64,000 nt of DNA from Haloquadratum sp. (GTDB lineage Archaea; Halobacteriota; Halobacteria; Halobacteriales; Haloferacaceae): assembly GCA_028275165.1 (NCBI GenBank), contig JAQCNF010000169.1, forward strand, positions 1-64,000, in the 5' to 3' direction. The translations under genes and the position numbers were made by a program. Positions within the stretch are counted from its first letter, which is position 1, and each line of letters opens with the position of its first letter. The notes beneath the pieces are model-generated. The model was not told the origin of the DNA. It did no database searches and was given only the letters and a program-made list of their open reading frames with translations. Of the stretch, positions 16,666 through 24,781 are shown piece after piece.

Positions 16666-18149
16666 AGGAACTTTCGGACAGTCATCTCAAGTGTGTCAAG
16701 ACTGACAATCGGTGCATACCCAACATCAGGATTAATATTTACAGACTTCTGAAAGGAGGTCTGTGCTTGCCAGCAGCCGGAATTGATCGTGAGCACACCG
16801 TGATATTTCGCCCATCCCAACTTATGAACGTGTCCTGCATGGAAGATATCGGGGACTCTATCGACAACCAAATAATCTTTCTCTTCAGGTGCTACACGAG
16901 TTTTACCACCGAATTGAGGTGCCAAATGTCGCTTCTTGAGAAGATGTGCCATCGCCGTGTGCGGGTTATCATAGGATGCTTTTTCATCCGGAAGTTCAGC
17001 GATTATTTCGTCGAGCGATGTTCCGTGGTAGAGCAGGATATCCACACCCTCAATGGTTACGAGCGAGGGATTCCCTGTAATTCGGGGGTCATGTGCCGAC
17101 ATGATCGAGCGGAGTTCTTCATCAAACCCTGGTTGTGGCTCGGCAAGACGAACCGCGTCATGGTTACCAGGGATCATTAGTATCTCTAAATCACCGGGCA
17201 CAGCCTTGAGGTACTCAGCAAAGGATTCATATTGTTCATAGATATCGACAATATCGAGTTCTTTGTCTTGATCTGGATAGACACCAACGCCCTCAACCAT
17301 GTCACCGGCAATGAGCAGGTATTCCACGGCAGACGCCTCATCAGTGTGTAGCCATTCTGCGAACCGGTTCCATGCGCTCTCGACGAACTCATTACTTCCA
17401 ACATGAATATCAGAAATCAGCGCCGCCTGTACATGCCGGTCAGCTGTGTTTGGCTCATATGTTCGTGGAATATCTGGAAAATGGACCGCTTCAGCGAAGA
17501 GAATTCCGGCATCCTCTGAAAGTGTGCCCTCAACTGCGATGCACTCATCGAGTAATAACTCGTCAACAATCGCTGAGAGCGGATGGTCAGACATCAGAAG
17601 ACACGGAAAGGTGCCAGTTGTGTCTTCGATCTCGATGAGCCAGTGCCCATTTTTTGTAGACCGTATATCATTAACGAGACCGATGACTGCTGCCTCCTGA
17701 CCACCGTTCATTACAGAGACTGCTCTTGATGGTCGATGGTTCACTCGCCCTCGAAGCTGCTGAGATAACTGTTTGTAGCGATCACGAAACAAAGACACAA
17801 AATCACGATACTCACCCGTTCCAGTCGATTCACCAGTAATGTCCCCGCTGACACGCATCTCCGCTGAGTCGGGTGGAGAGGAGGAGCGCTCATCCTCAGG
17901 GGTTGAGCTGTCAGTCTCTCTTGATTGTGTGACGACAGCGGTCTCATCGGTGCTCGATGAGTTATCAAGCAGCGTTCTGACATCAGCAGTAGTAATTCGA
18001 AGTTGCTCAGACGGTGTCTGCTCAATCAGATTGCTCAGTGTTGCTGCAACATCATCAGCTCCAGCAAGCAGGGTTACAGCTTCCCGTTCGGCGTTATATC
18101 CCGATTCAGTCAGCTGCTGAACAATTTGAACGGGTGTTTCCGATGGCAC
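16662..18149 (-). CDS. polD1: DNA polymerase D small subunit (DP1)
   Basis: The 495-residue protein is the exonuclease/small subunit of the replicative polymerase D. An N-terminal helical region (about 1-60) and an acidic linker (60-125) precede an OB-fold and a calcineurin-like phosphoesterase domain with SDIHVGS, LIAGDMVEG, IPGNHDAV, LLYHGTS and DIFHAGHVHKLG, so the metal-binding motifs for 3'-5' exonuclease are intact. The start is GTG at 18149 (VPSETPVQIVQQL). Its position next to sec11 and orc1 is the common haloarchaeal oriC1 arrangement. The stop codon falls in repeat copy B. Confidence 0.93.
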   Translation of the reverse strand: MPSETPVQIVQQLTESGYNAEREAVTLLAGADDVAATLSNLIEQTPSEQLRITTADVRTLLDNSSSTDETAVVTQSRETDSSTPEDERSSSPPDSAEMRVSGDITGESTGTGEYRDFVSLFRDRYKQLSQQLRGRVNHRPSRAVSVMNGGQEAAVIGLVNDIRSTKNGHWLIEIEDTTGTFPCLLMSDHPLSAIVDELLLDECIAVEGTLSEDAGILFAEAVHFPDIPRTYEPNTADRHVQAALISDIHVGSNEFVESAWNRFAEWLHTDEASAVEYLLIAGDMVEGVGVYPDQDKELDIVDIYEQYESFAEYLKAVPGDLEILMIPGNHDAVRLAEPQPGFDEELRSIMSAHDPRITGNPSLVTIEGVDILLYHGTSLDEIIAELPDEKASYDNPHTAMAHLLKKRHLAPQFGGKTRVAPEEKDYLVVDRVPDIFHAGHVHKLGWAKYHGVLTINSGCWQAQTSFQKSVNINPDVGYAPIVSLDTLEMTVRKFL

Positions 18150-18527
18150 AGTTAGTGAAACGTACAGTACGACTAAAACGTATTGAAGCGACTGATGCGT
18201 CTCATACGGATGCAGCGCGGAAACATAGCCTGTCTATAGGTGCGAAAAAGCGCGTTCGCTCCGCGTCACGATCCACCGACGATAGCACGGCGGACTCCAT
18301 AGCGCAGTCTTCATTTTTTCAAAGCTAAACCGAGGTTCTGTTACGAGCTATCTGCAGTGTGCGATACATAGATTGGCTCTCAACGTCCCCGTTCTGGCCT
18401 TGAGATCAATATTCTTCGGGGACATGCGCGAAACTCTTCGGTACTCAACTCGTGCATACACTTCCTGACATTGGATAAATTAGTAAGTCCAGAAGGTTGA
18501 AACGCGGTGACAGCAAATTCTTACCAT
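18150..18527. other. Intergenic between divergent polD1 and sec11
   Basis: It should hold both promoters. A basic 61-codon frame (18143-18328, +) overlaps the polD1 start and is doubtful as a gene. AT-rich patches occur, but no convincing TATA box or origin box was picked out. Confidence 0.35.
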
Positions 18528-19265
18528 ATGGCGGAAAATTCAGAGGATGACCGCCCGCCGGCGGATGACGAACCGGCCAAACGGACCGATTCTGATGTGG
18601 ACGGTGGAGAAACCACGGTCGATATAAACTCCTCTGCTCCCGCCTCACTACTCACTAAATTTCGGACTGCGGAGAGTGGATTTCTCGCTCTTCTTCGCGA
18701 GACGCTTTACAGTGTAATTACTGTTGTCGCAATCGGATTACTCTTGTTTGCGGTGAGTGGCGTGTGGCCGCCAATGGTTGCAGTGGAGAGCGGAAGTATG
18801 GAGCCTGAGATGTCTCGCGGTGATCTCATTTTTGTTACAGAAACAGATCGATTCACGCCTGAATACGGATATGACGACACGGGTATTATCACCGTTGCGG
18901 TTGGAGAAACTCAACAATATCGCAGCTTCGGCGGTAAGGGGTCGGTGATTATCTATGAGTCGCCGAACAGAGCGGGATCACCAATTATCCATCGGGCACA
19001 CTTTTATGTTGAGAATGGCGAAGATTGGTATCATAAAGCCAATCAATCATACATTACTGCTGATAGCTGTGCGGAGTTGAGTAACTGTCCAGCTCCGCAT
19101 GCAGGATTTATCACGAAAGGTGATGCGAATACCCGATATGATCAGGCGCTAGCTATTGCCGGTCCAGTTCGAATTGAGTGGATCAGAGGGAGCGCTCGAT
19201 TTCGAATTCCATATCTTGGATATATACGATTGGAGCTGGCCCAGGCGGTATCTGTCGGACCTTGA
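18528..19265 (+). CDS. sec11: Signal peptidase I, archaeal type
   Basis: The ATG at 18528 gives 245 residues; a GTG seven codons earlier is less likely. After a hydrophilic acidic N-terminus (about 1-45), one membrane helix (about 60-80) leads into the catalytic region with VESGSMEPEM (nucleophile S90) and RGDLIFVT. A later SPIIHRAHF and FITKGDANTRYDQ supply the His and Asp of the Ser-His-Asp archaeal/eukaryotic-type enzyme. It removes Sec signal peptides on the outer face of the membrane. It sits beside orc1, the usual oriC1 neighbour. Confidence 0.9.
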   Translation: MAENSEDDRPPADDEPAKRTDSDVDGGETTVDINSSAPASLLTKFRTAESGFLALLRETLYSVITVVAIGLLLFAVSGVWPPMVAVESGSMEPEMSRGDLIFVTETDRFTPEYGYDDTGIITVAVGETQQYRSFGGKGSVIIYESPNRAGSPIIHRAHFYVENGEDWYHKANQSYITADSCAELSNCPAPHAGFITKGDANTRYDQALAIAGPVRIEWIRGSARFRIPYLGYIRLELAQAVSVGP

Positions 19266-19453
19266 CGATAGGATCCGTTAGCGTATCGAACAAGACCTGT
19301 ACGTATCTAAAGGCGTATGACGCAGCGTTCAATCCGGAGGTGAGGATGAGTCTCCGACCAAGCTGGACCGAAATAGCCGTACTGGGTGGCACAGTTCGGA
19401 GTAGAAATTAAACAGCTTCATGCGAGGCGCCTGTTCTCAATCTGGAGAGTATA

Positions 19454-20911
19454 TTAACTATCGAATCGAGATTGCACAAATGGTTCAGCATCCTCAACAT
19501 CGCCGAGTCGTGAGTCGGTCATCAGAACTGTCTCGGTCTCTTCCATTGGAACTGATAGTGAGATCTCTTTTGTTCGACCGTATCTGCCCTTTGAGACAAC
19601 AACTGCATTGACGATTCCTAACATGTCAAGCTCTGATATGAGGTCTGTCACTCGGCGCTGTGTAAGCACATCAGCGTCAAGTTCATTACATAGTTGTTTG
19701 TATACGTTGAATACTTCACCCGTGTTGACGTTGTGGACACCGTTTTTTTCCAGCAAAATTGTCGCATATAGGACAACTTTCGATTGAGTTGGGAGTGTAC
19801 GCACAACCTCAATAACCCGATCCAATTCAATCTTATCTTGTGCCTGACGGACATGTGATTCCCCAACGGTATCTGCCTGTCCACGCTCGGCTAACTCGCC
19901 GGCTGTTCGGAGTAGATCAAGTGCCCGCCGGGCATCACCGTGCTCTTGGGCCGCAAATGCAGCACACAGCGGGATGACTTCGTCATTGAGCGCACTCTGT
20001 TTGAACGCAACATTTGCACGGTGCTGGAGGATATCACGGAGTTGATTTGCATCATATGGTGGGAAAACGATCTCTTCTTCACCGAGGCTTGATTTGACAC
20101 GGGGGTCAAGGAAATCGGTGAATTTGAGATCGTTTGAGATACCAATCAGAGAGATACGTGAGTTCTGTAGCTCAGAGTTCATCCGTGAGAGGTTATACAA
20201 TGTATCATCTCCTGATTTCTCGACAAGTTTGTCAATTTCATCGAGCATAATAACGACAACGCGCTCGCGGTAATCGACAGCTTCGAAAAATGTGGAATAT
20301 ACTCTATCAGTTGGCCAGCCGGTCATCGGCACTAACTCCATACTCTCTCTGTCAGTCTCAAGCTGGTCGATTCGTTCGTGGAGTTGGTCGATTGACTGAT
20401 ACTGTGAATCAGATGGAAGCTGACCACTCTCTTCATACGCTGTCAGTGACTGATTCAGCTGCTCAACTTCGGAGCTGATTGCGGACTGATTCTTTTCGAT
20501 GAATTTGTTGGCGAGTTGAGCAAGTACCCGGTATTGCGTGTCAGTCACTTCACAGTTGATATATTCGACTTGACATGGAACGTCATACTTTTGTGAAGTT
20601 GACTCAAGTTCTTGACTCACAAACTTCGCGCTTGCTGTTTTACCTGTTCCTGTCTTTCCATAGATGAGTATATTTGACGGGGTGTCCCCTCGTAATCCAG
20701 AAACTAAGATCGTCGCCATCTGATTGATTTGGTCCGATCTATGAGGGAGTTTACGTGGTGTGTATGATGGCCGTAAGACCTCTTTATTCTCAAATATGGG
20801 TTTGCCTGAAAGAAGATCATCAAACAGTCCCTGACTTTCCTCGTCAGCAGATGCTGGGTCGTCAATACCGGATGTAGAGATTATCGAGTTATTAGTATCA
20901 TCTGCATCCAT
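19454..20911 (-). CDS. orc1: Orc1/Cdc6 replication initiator
   Basis: The 485-residue AAA+ initiator has Walker A GKTGTGKT (85-92), Walker B VIMLDEID, sensor region LIGISNDLKFTDFLDPRVKSS, and a C-terminal winged helix (about 390-470) that binds origin-recognition boxes. A coiled, charged insert (about 145-200) lies within the first AAA subdomain. It points away from the origin at 21119-21760, as orc1 does at haloarchaeal oriC1. The strong synteny suggests this is the orc of the main chromosomal origin. Confidence 0.95.
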   Translation of the reverse strand: MDADDTNNSIISTSGIDDPASADEESQGLFDDLLSGKPIFENKEVLRPSYTPRKLPHRSDQINQMATILVSGLRGDTPSNILIYGKTGTGKTASAKFVSQELESTSQKYDVPCQVEYINCEVTDTQYRVLAQLANKFIEKNQSAISSEVEQLNQSLTAYEESGQLPSDSQYQSIDQLHERIDQLETDRESMELVPMTGWPTDRVYSTFFEAVDYRERVVVIMLDEIDKLVEKSGDDTLYNLSRMNSELQNSRISLIGISNDLKFTDFLDPRVKSSLGEEEIVFPPYDANQLRDILQHRANVAFKQSALNDEVIPLCAAFAAQEHGDARRALDLLRTAGELAERGQADTVGESHVRQAQDKIELDRVIEVVRTLPTQSKVVLYATILLEKNGVHNVNTGEVFNVYKQLCNELDADVLTQRRVTDLISELDMLGIVNAVVVSKGRYGRTKEISLSVPMEETETVLMTDSRLGDVEDAEPFVQSRFDS

Positions 20912-20914
20912 GGT

Positions 20915-21118
20915 TCACCACATATGTGTTTGTGTCTCTGCGCCATCTGTTGTTAATACCTCATCTTTGTCCACTTCTGGCGCCAATTCAGTCAGATTTA
21001 GCGTATCAACATTGTTTTGATCGTGTACTGTACCATCATTTCCTGATACAAGTGGTTCCTGCATTCCGAGAGTATCATTATTTGATCGATTGGTATACTT
21101 TCTTTTGTTTCCCATCAT
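20915..21118 (-). CDS. Possible small acidic protein upstream of orc1
   Basis: A 67-codon frame from ATG 21118 (MMGNKRKYTNRSNND) ends 3 bases before the orc1 start, like an operon leader gene. Its second half is acidic (LNLTELAPEVDKDEVLTT), as haloarchaeal proteins are. The frame begins directly beside an origin-recognition box (21121-21143), so it could instead be origin DNA or the orc1 5' leader. No family recognised. Confidence 0.35.
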   Translation of the reverse strand: MMGNKRKYTNRSNNDTLGMQEPLVSGNDGTVHDQNNVDTLNLTELAPEVDKDEVLTTDGAETQTHMW

Positions 21119-21120
21119 AA

Positions 21121-21143
21121 TCCCCCCTATTTCAACTGGAAGT
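21121..21143 (+). promoter_or_regulatory. Origin-recognition box 1
   Basis: C-run followed by tatttcaactggaagt, matching the tttcaactgga core of box 2. It lies just before the small frame upstream of orc1, so Orc1 bound here might also repress its own transcription (inference). Confidence 0.65.
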
Positions 21144-21532
21144 TGCCATGCCACGACTTGGCATTCATTAAACGACCGTTTAAAATCGGCTAGCTGAGGT
21201 ATCTATTGAGTTACTTCCAGTTTGTGCACCTGAAATGAAGGAGAAGAGGGGTAAAAAAGGTGTCTCTTTCTTATGTCTCATGATCAGGGCTTCCAAACGA
21301 AGAGCGAGGGTGAAGACGTGAAAGAACTGTATTCAAGCAGTTGTGATGACTCAGAAGGTGCGTGCTCTTCTCGCATGTATCTTCGTTCCATGAGAGGTAC
21401 TTACGAGTCGATGAGCTGATGAAGAGTAATCTGTGTTGTTGTATCGACTTCGCAGTGCATCTCTGCTCACATGCACGTCTTAATCTAAGCGGTCAATACA
21501 GCTATACTTTGAATTTTTCAGACAGGATGCTA

Positions 21533-21564
21533 CCCCCCAACCCCTTTGTTTCAACTGGAGACTC
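21533..21564 (+). promoter_or_regulatory. Origin-recognition box 2
   Basis: Long C-run (the G-string of the box on the other strand), then tttgtttcaactggagact. It shares the tttcaactgga core with box 1 and faces box 3 across the AT-rich tract. Confidence 0.75.
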
Positions 21565-21600
21565 ACAAACCCTTCCCCCCCGTTTAGACGAGCGCTTACG

Positions 21601-21715
21601 TGTAGAAAATATTAAGTAGTATTCTTGTGTATAGTGCCCTCGATAATAATCAGTTTCGTATTATTGTTATATATATTACAATTTATTCCAATTATTCGCA
21701 GATCAGTGTGGACAG
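21601..21715. other. AT-rich putative DNA unwinding element
   Basis: Long runs of A/T including tattattgttatatatatta near 21660-21680, far richer in A/T than the flanks and lying between two inverted origin-recognition boxes. It is the probable melting site. Confidence 0.7.
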
Positions 21716-21724
21716 ATATGCCCA

Positions 21725-21753
21725 GTTCCACCTGAAACAGAGGGGTGGGAGGG
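21725..21753 (-). promoter_or_regulatory. Origin-recognition box 3
   Basis: gttccacctgaaacagaggg followed by a G-run is the inverted form of box 2 (tgtttcaggtggaac on the - strand). It closes the unwinding region on the oapA side. Confidence 0.75.
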
Positions 21754-21865
21754 TGTTCGATACATTAGATAACATATATATGTCTGACGCAGTATTTAAG
21801 TAAGCACGCAAACCTTCTGTGGCATACACTCCTCGTGAACAACCGGGAGAGGTGTGTTACATAAG

Positions 21866-22507
21866 ATGGGATTGCTTACTGATCTACGCACCAGCGTCTC
21901 GCGGGTAATAGACCGAGTCTTCTCGGATTCAGAACCCAAGCGGATAGGAATATATGGCCCTCCAAACGCTGGAAAGACGACTCTTGCAAATCGAATTGCA
22001 CGTGATTGGACTGGCGATGCAGTCGGCCCTGAAAGCCATATTCCTCACGAGACGCGCAGAGCTCATCGTAAAGAGAATATTGAAATTGAACGAAATGAGA
22101 AAGTCGTTAGTATTGATATCGTGGATACGCCCGGGGTAACAACGAAGGTTGACTACAAGGATTTTCTTGACCACGATCTTGAGAAAGATGATGCAGTACG
22201 TCGATCTCGCGAAGCGACTGAGGGTGTTGCAGAAGCTATGCATTGGCTTCGCGAGGATGTCGACGGCGTAATCTATGTTCTGGATTCCTCAAGGGATCCC
22301 TTTACTCAAGTAAACACGATGCTCATTGGGATTATAGAAAGTCAAGACCTCCCGGTTCTCATATTCGCGAATAAGACTGATCTTGAACAGGCGAACGTCC
22401 AGCGAATTGGTAATGCGTTCCCACAACACGAGACAGTTCCGCTGTCTGCACTGGAAGGGACAAATATGGACGAGGTATACGATAGAATTGCGGAGTACTT
22501 TGGCTAA
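21866..22507 (+). CDS. oapA: Origin-associated GTPase OapA (Era-like)
   Basis: The ATG at 21866 (MGLLTDLRTSVSRVIDR) gives 213 residues; a GTG four codons earlier is possible. It has the GTPase motifs GPPNAGKT (31-38), the switch region HIPHETRRAHRKEN, DTPG and NKTD. Haloarchaeal origin studies named three genes beside oriC1 oapA, oapB and oapC; the gene order and protein types match here. The exact role of the GTPase in initiation is not established. It leads a probable three-gene operon reading away from the origin. Confidence 0.88.
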   Translation: MGLLTDLRTSVSRVIDRVFSDSEPKRIGIYGPPNAGKTTLANRIARDWTGDAVGPESHIPHETRRAHRKENIEIERNEKVVSIDIVDTPGVTTKVDYKDFLDHDLEKDDAVRRSREATEGVAEAMHWLREDVDGVIYVLDSSRDPFTQVNTMLIGIIESQDLPVLIFANKTDLEQANVQRIGNAFPQHETVPLSALEGTNMDEVYDRIAEYFG

Positions 22508-22511
22508 TACC

Positions 22512-22901
22512 ATGCCGGAAATGACATCTGAGGAGTTTGCAGGTGGAGTTCAGATCGATATGATAAGCAGTGCACGAATGGATGATCTAGCCAGCATGGA
22601 AAAAGTCCGGCTCATTTTAGATGGAGTCCGTGACGGGAATATTGTCATTCTTGAAGAGGGCCTCTCTCCAAGCGAGGAATCAAAATTGATCGAAGTGACG
22701 ATGACCGAGATTAGTCCGGACGAATTCAATGGAATTGAGATTGAAACCTACCCACATACAAAACGTAACGATCCGGGTCTATTCGGAAGATTGATTGGCA
22801 AACAATCCGACAAGAAACTCACTGTCATCGGACCAGCAAACCAGATCGAAACGTTACATAAGGATGAAAATCTTATCAGCGCACTTATTTCCCGACAATG
22901 A
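22512..22901 (+). CDS. oapB: Origin-associated protein OapB (DUF2073)
   Basis: The ATG at 22512 lies 4 bases after the oapA stop and gives 129 residues. Blocks such as GGVQIDMISSARMDDLASMEKVRLILDGV and ILEEGLSPSEESKLIEVTM are typical of DUF2073. In Haloarcula hispanica oapB was implicated in control of replication initiation at oriC1 (recalled literature). It has no enzymatic motif. The near-contiguous spacing with oapA points to coupled translation. Confidence 0.85.
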   Translation: MPEMTSEEFAGGVQIDMISSARMDDLASMEKVRLILDGVRDGNIVILEEGLSPSEESKLIEVTMTEISPDEFNGIEIETYPHTKRNDPGLFGRLIGKQSDKKLTVIGPANQIETLHKDENLISALISRQ

Positions 22902-22980
22902 GGGTATGCTCATTTAACAGAGAGGGCGTGTCTGCGTCTACGAAACGAATCAACACCACTGATAGGAGACGCTAATTCCG

Positions 22981-23577
22981 ATGCCACATGAATGTACAAA
23001 CTGTAGTCATATATTCGCTGATGGCTCGAAAGAGATGCTTTCAGGGTGTCCAGACTGTGGTGGGCACAAATTTCAGTTTCGTCCACCAGACCAGCAGCAC
23101 CCATCAGTAACGAATACAGCTAAGCAACCTGACTCACAGCATACTGACCAATCTCGGTCGAGTCAGACGCACACTGACTCAAGTTCACATGATAGCTCCC
23201 CAAGGACTCAGCGTGAGAACGCATCGAGATCCATCTCAGCAGAAAGCGAGGATGTAGCACAGGCAGATGCTCGATCAGATGTGGTTTCAGTTGACGAACT
23301 GCAAGCAGCGAGTCGACATATACCTAACTCCGCTGAGAACGGAGAGATCTATCCGGAGAGATCGTCTGATAAAGGTCAAAACTCACGAGAGAACTCCGAA
23401 CCAGATACAGACTTGATTGGACTTAGAAATGAACTCAACCAACAGTTTGAGAGCATCAAAATCGTTGCTCCTGGTGAATACGAGATCAATCTCATGGAGT
23501 TATACGATCGCTCAGAATATATTATTTCGCTACAGGAGGACGGTCGATACGTGATCAACGTCCCTGGCTCATCCTGA
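22981..23577 (+). CDS. oapC: Origin-associated zinc-ribbon protein OapC
   Basis: A 198-residue protein with an N-terminal zinc ribbon (CTNC at 5-8 and CPDC about 18 residues on), a long hydrophilic Ser/Gln/Asp-rich linker (about 40-140) likely to be disordered, and a conserved C-terminal module GEYEINLMELYDRSEYII. It is the third oap gene, 79 bases after oapB. The ribbon suggests nucleic-acid or protein binding. The linker is less acidic than usual for the organism. Confidence 0.8.
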   Translation: MPHECTNCSHIFADGSKEMLSGCPDCGGHKFQFRPPDQQHPSVTNTAKQPDSQHTDQSRSSQTHTDSSSHDSSPRTQRENASRSISAESEDVAQADARSDVVSVDELQAASRHIPNSAENGEIYPERSSDKGQNSRENSEPDTDLIGLRNELNQQFESIKIVAPGEYEINLMELYDRSEYIISLQEDGRYVINVPGSS

Positions 23578-23719
23578 TACAATGAGAGAGTCTTCGCATC
23601 TACGCCAGGAAAGAATCGCGTGAGTTCGGTGTCACCCTTGCTACGACTGCTGCCATTTTAAATACCGATTGTGGCATCCAAACAGACACTCACATAGATA
23701 TGTGTGAACAGACATAGAC

Positions 23720-23848
23720 ATGCAACGTGACGGCGATCTACACGAATGTGTCCAGCAGTACGCCCATGAGAGCGGTATCTACCACCCGAAGGCTAACCGC
23801 GGGCTAATCGAGATGGAGTTAGAAGCAACAGCCGTTGATTCCGAGTAA
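23720..23848 (+). CDS. Short ORF ending in an element relic, unknown
   Basis: MQRDGDLHECVQQYAHESG onward, 42 residues, acidic and plausible as a haloarchaeal protein. Its stop TAA (23846-23848) lies inside the terminal gtaaac of the relic on the - strand, so this may be the 5' part of a longer gene cut off by the insertion. No family recognised. Confidence 0.4.
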   Translation: MQRDGDLHECVQQYAHESGIYHPKANRGLIEMELEATAVDSE

Positions 23849-24120
23849 ACGACGCCACCCTACCGCACTCGGAGCTCTCCTCTCGCTTATTGAGGGCTTG
23901 CTGTTTCTGTGTCGGAGCTTGTCAGGTGGACATAGCGGCTCCAGACTCCGTAGGCGAGTTGGACTCAAGAGTTCGGAGTCGGAGTTTCCCACTCCTCCCG
24001 GATGGACACTCGAGAGCGATGGTGCGCGTTTCCTGTCGCGCTCGAACACCCTACATGGTGAGCATCGGACTACCTCATTTGACCGAAAGGGGCTAGCATG
24101 GTGGAGAAACAATAATCAAC
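23845..24120 (-). mobile_element. TnpB-element right-end relic, copy D
   Basis: On the - strand the blocks aaacagcaagcc, ctcaataagcga, tagggtggcg and gtttac appear in the same order as in copy A (aaacaggaagcc, ctcaaggaagcga, tagggtgggg, agttcac). Upstream coding sequence is degraded beyond recognition. It abuts the ORF at 23720 and provides its stop. Confidence 0.45.
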
Positions 24121-24540
24121 TTGTGCGGGTGCTATCTCGCCTCCCTGCTCGCGTTTCCGACGCTCGCGAAGGCCGAGGGGAGGGAGTGGGATTCCCTCAT
24201 ACAGCTAAACCCGGCAGACAATGACCTCACTGACGCAACGAGAGTGTCTGTGACAGCACTGCGAGCCACACCAAACAGAGCAGATATCGATTGGTGATTT
24301 CGGATCGAAACCCATCGCCAGCGGTCACTGGGATTCCGTAGCGAAGCCCGGCCGTTCACAGGGAGAGAGATGCCACAGAATCCCAGTGAGTGACCTCTCC
24401 TAATGAAAGTTCGTCGCATCCAGATACTGGTCGCCCAAGCACTCTGTTTTAGTTCCAACGTGTGCTCAAAAGCGAACAGCGACATCTCGGCCATCCGCCT
24501 TCGAGCGAGAACCCAAGCAAGAACCGCTTAAGAGTGATAC
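24121..24540. mobile_element. Mosaic of decayed insertion-element DNA
   Basis: This gene-free stretch is GC-richer than its surroundings. It holds a palindromic block with ctccct/agggag arms around 24171-24207 and an inverted repeat, cactgggattccgt (24326-24339) against acagaatcccagtg (24375-24388), 13 of 14 paired. Such hairpins are typical of IS200/IS605 ends. No transposase can be read. Confidence 0.4.
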
Positions 24541-24592
24541 GGCCGACAGAAAATGATCAACGGTTATGTATTCTCCTTGAGTTGGTCTCAAT

Positions 24593-24682
24593 ATGAGTCA
24601 GGCTACACAAATTGTATTAGGAACTGTCGGTGTCGCTGCAGTACTTACCATCCTAGTTGTGTTTTTCATGGCGCTTAGCTAA
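24593..24682 (+). CDS. 29-residue single-helix membrane protein
   Basis: ATG to TAA encodes MSQATQIVLGTVGVAAVLTI and a further hydrophobic run ending FFMALS: a short polar start and one membrane span. It has its own AT-rich upstream region and lies between the element graveyard and a conserved unknown gene. The composition is that of a genuine microprotein, not noise, but homologues were not checked. Confidence 0.5.
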   Translation: MSQATQIVLGTVGVAAVLTILVVFFMALS

Positions 24683-24781
24683 TGTACGTGATCGAATCGC
24701 AAAGGTGACGTAAGCGAATGAATATGGCTACACATACGCCCAGATAGGACCTCTGAAACCTCTCGAATCAATATACCCTAT

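Larger units (their letters stand above)
21119..21760. other. Replication origin (oriC1-type)
   Basis: This gene-free stretch separates orc1 from oapA. It has three clear origin-recognition-box-like sequences: tcccccctatttcaactgga (21121-21140), accccctttgtttcaactgg-like at 21533-21564 in the same orientation, and gttccacctgaaacagaggg onward (21725-21753) in the opposite orientation. A weaker match is at 21226-21251. Between the last two strong boxes lies a very AT-rich tract (about 21601-21715), the likely unwinding element. Orc1/Cdc6 binds such boxes and the inverted pair flanking AT-rich DNA is the classic archaeal origin layout. Confidence 0.88.

Noticed and set aside
18143-18328. Basic 61-codon frame (MAQLVKRTVRLKRIEATDAS) overlapping the polD1 start
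   Set aside because: It overlaps the GTG start of polD1 head to head, is basic instead of acidic, and has no recognised family. The polD1 N-terminus matches the family from that GTG, so the opposing frame is probably chance.
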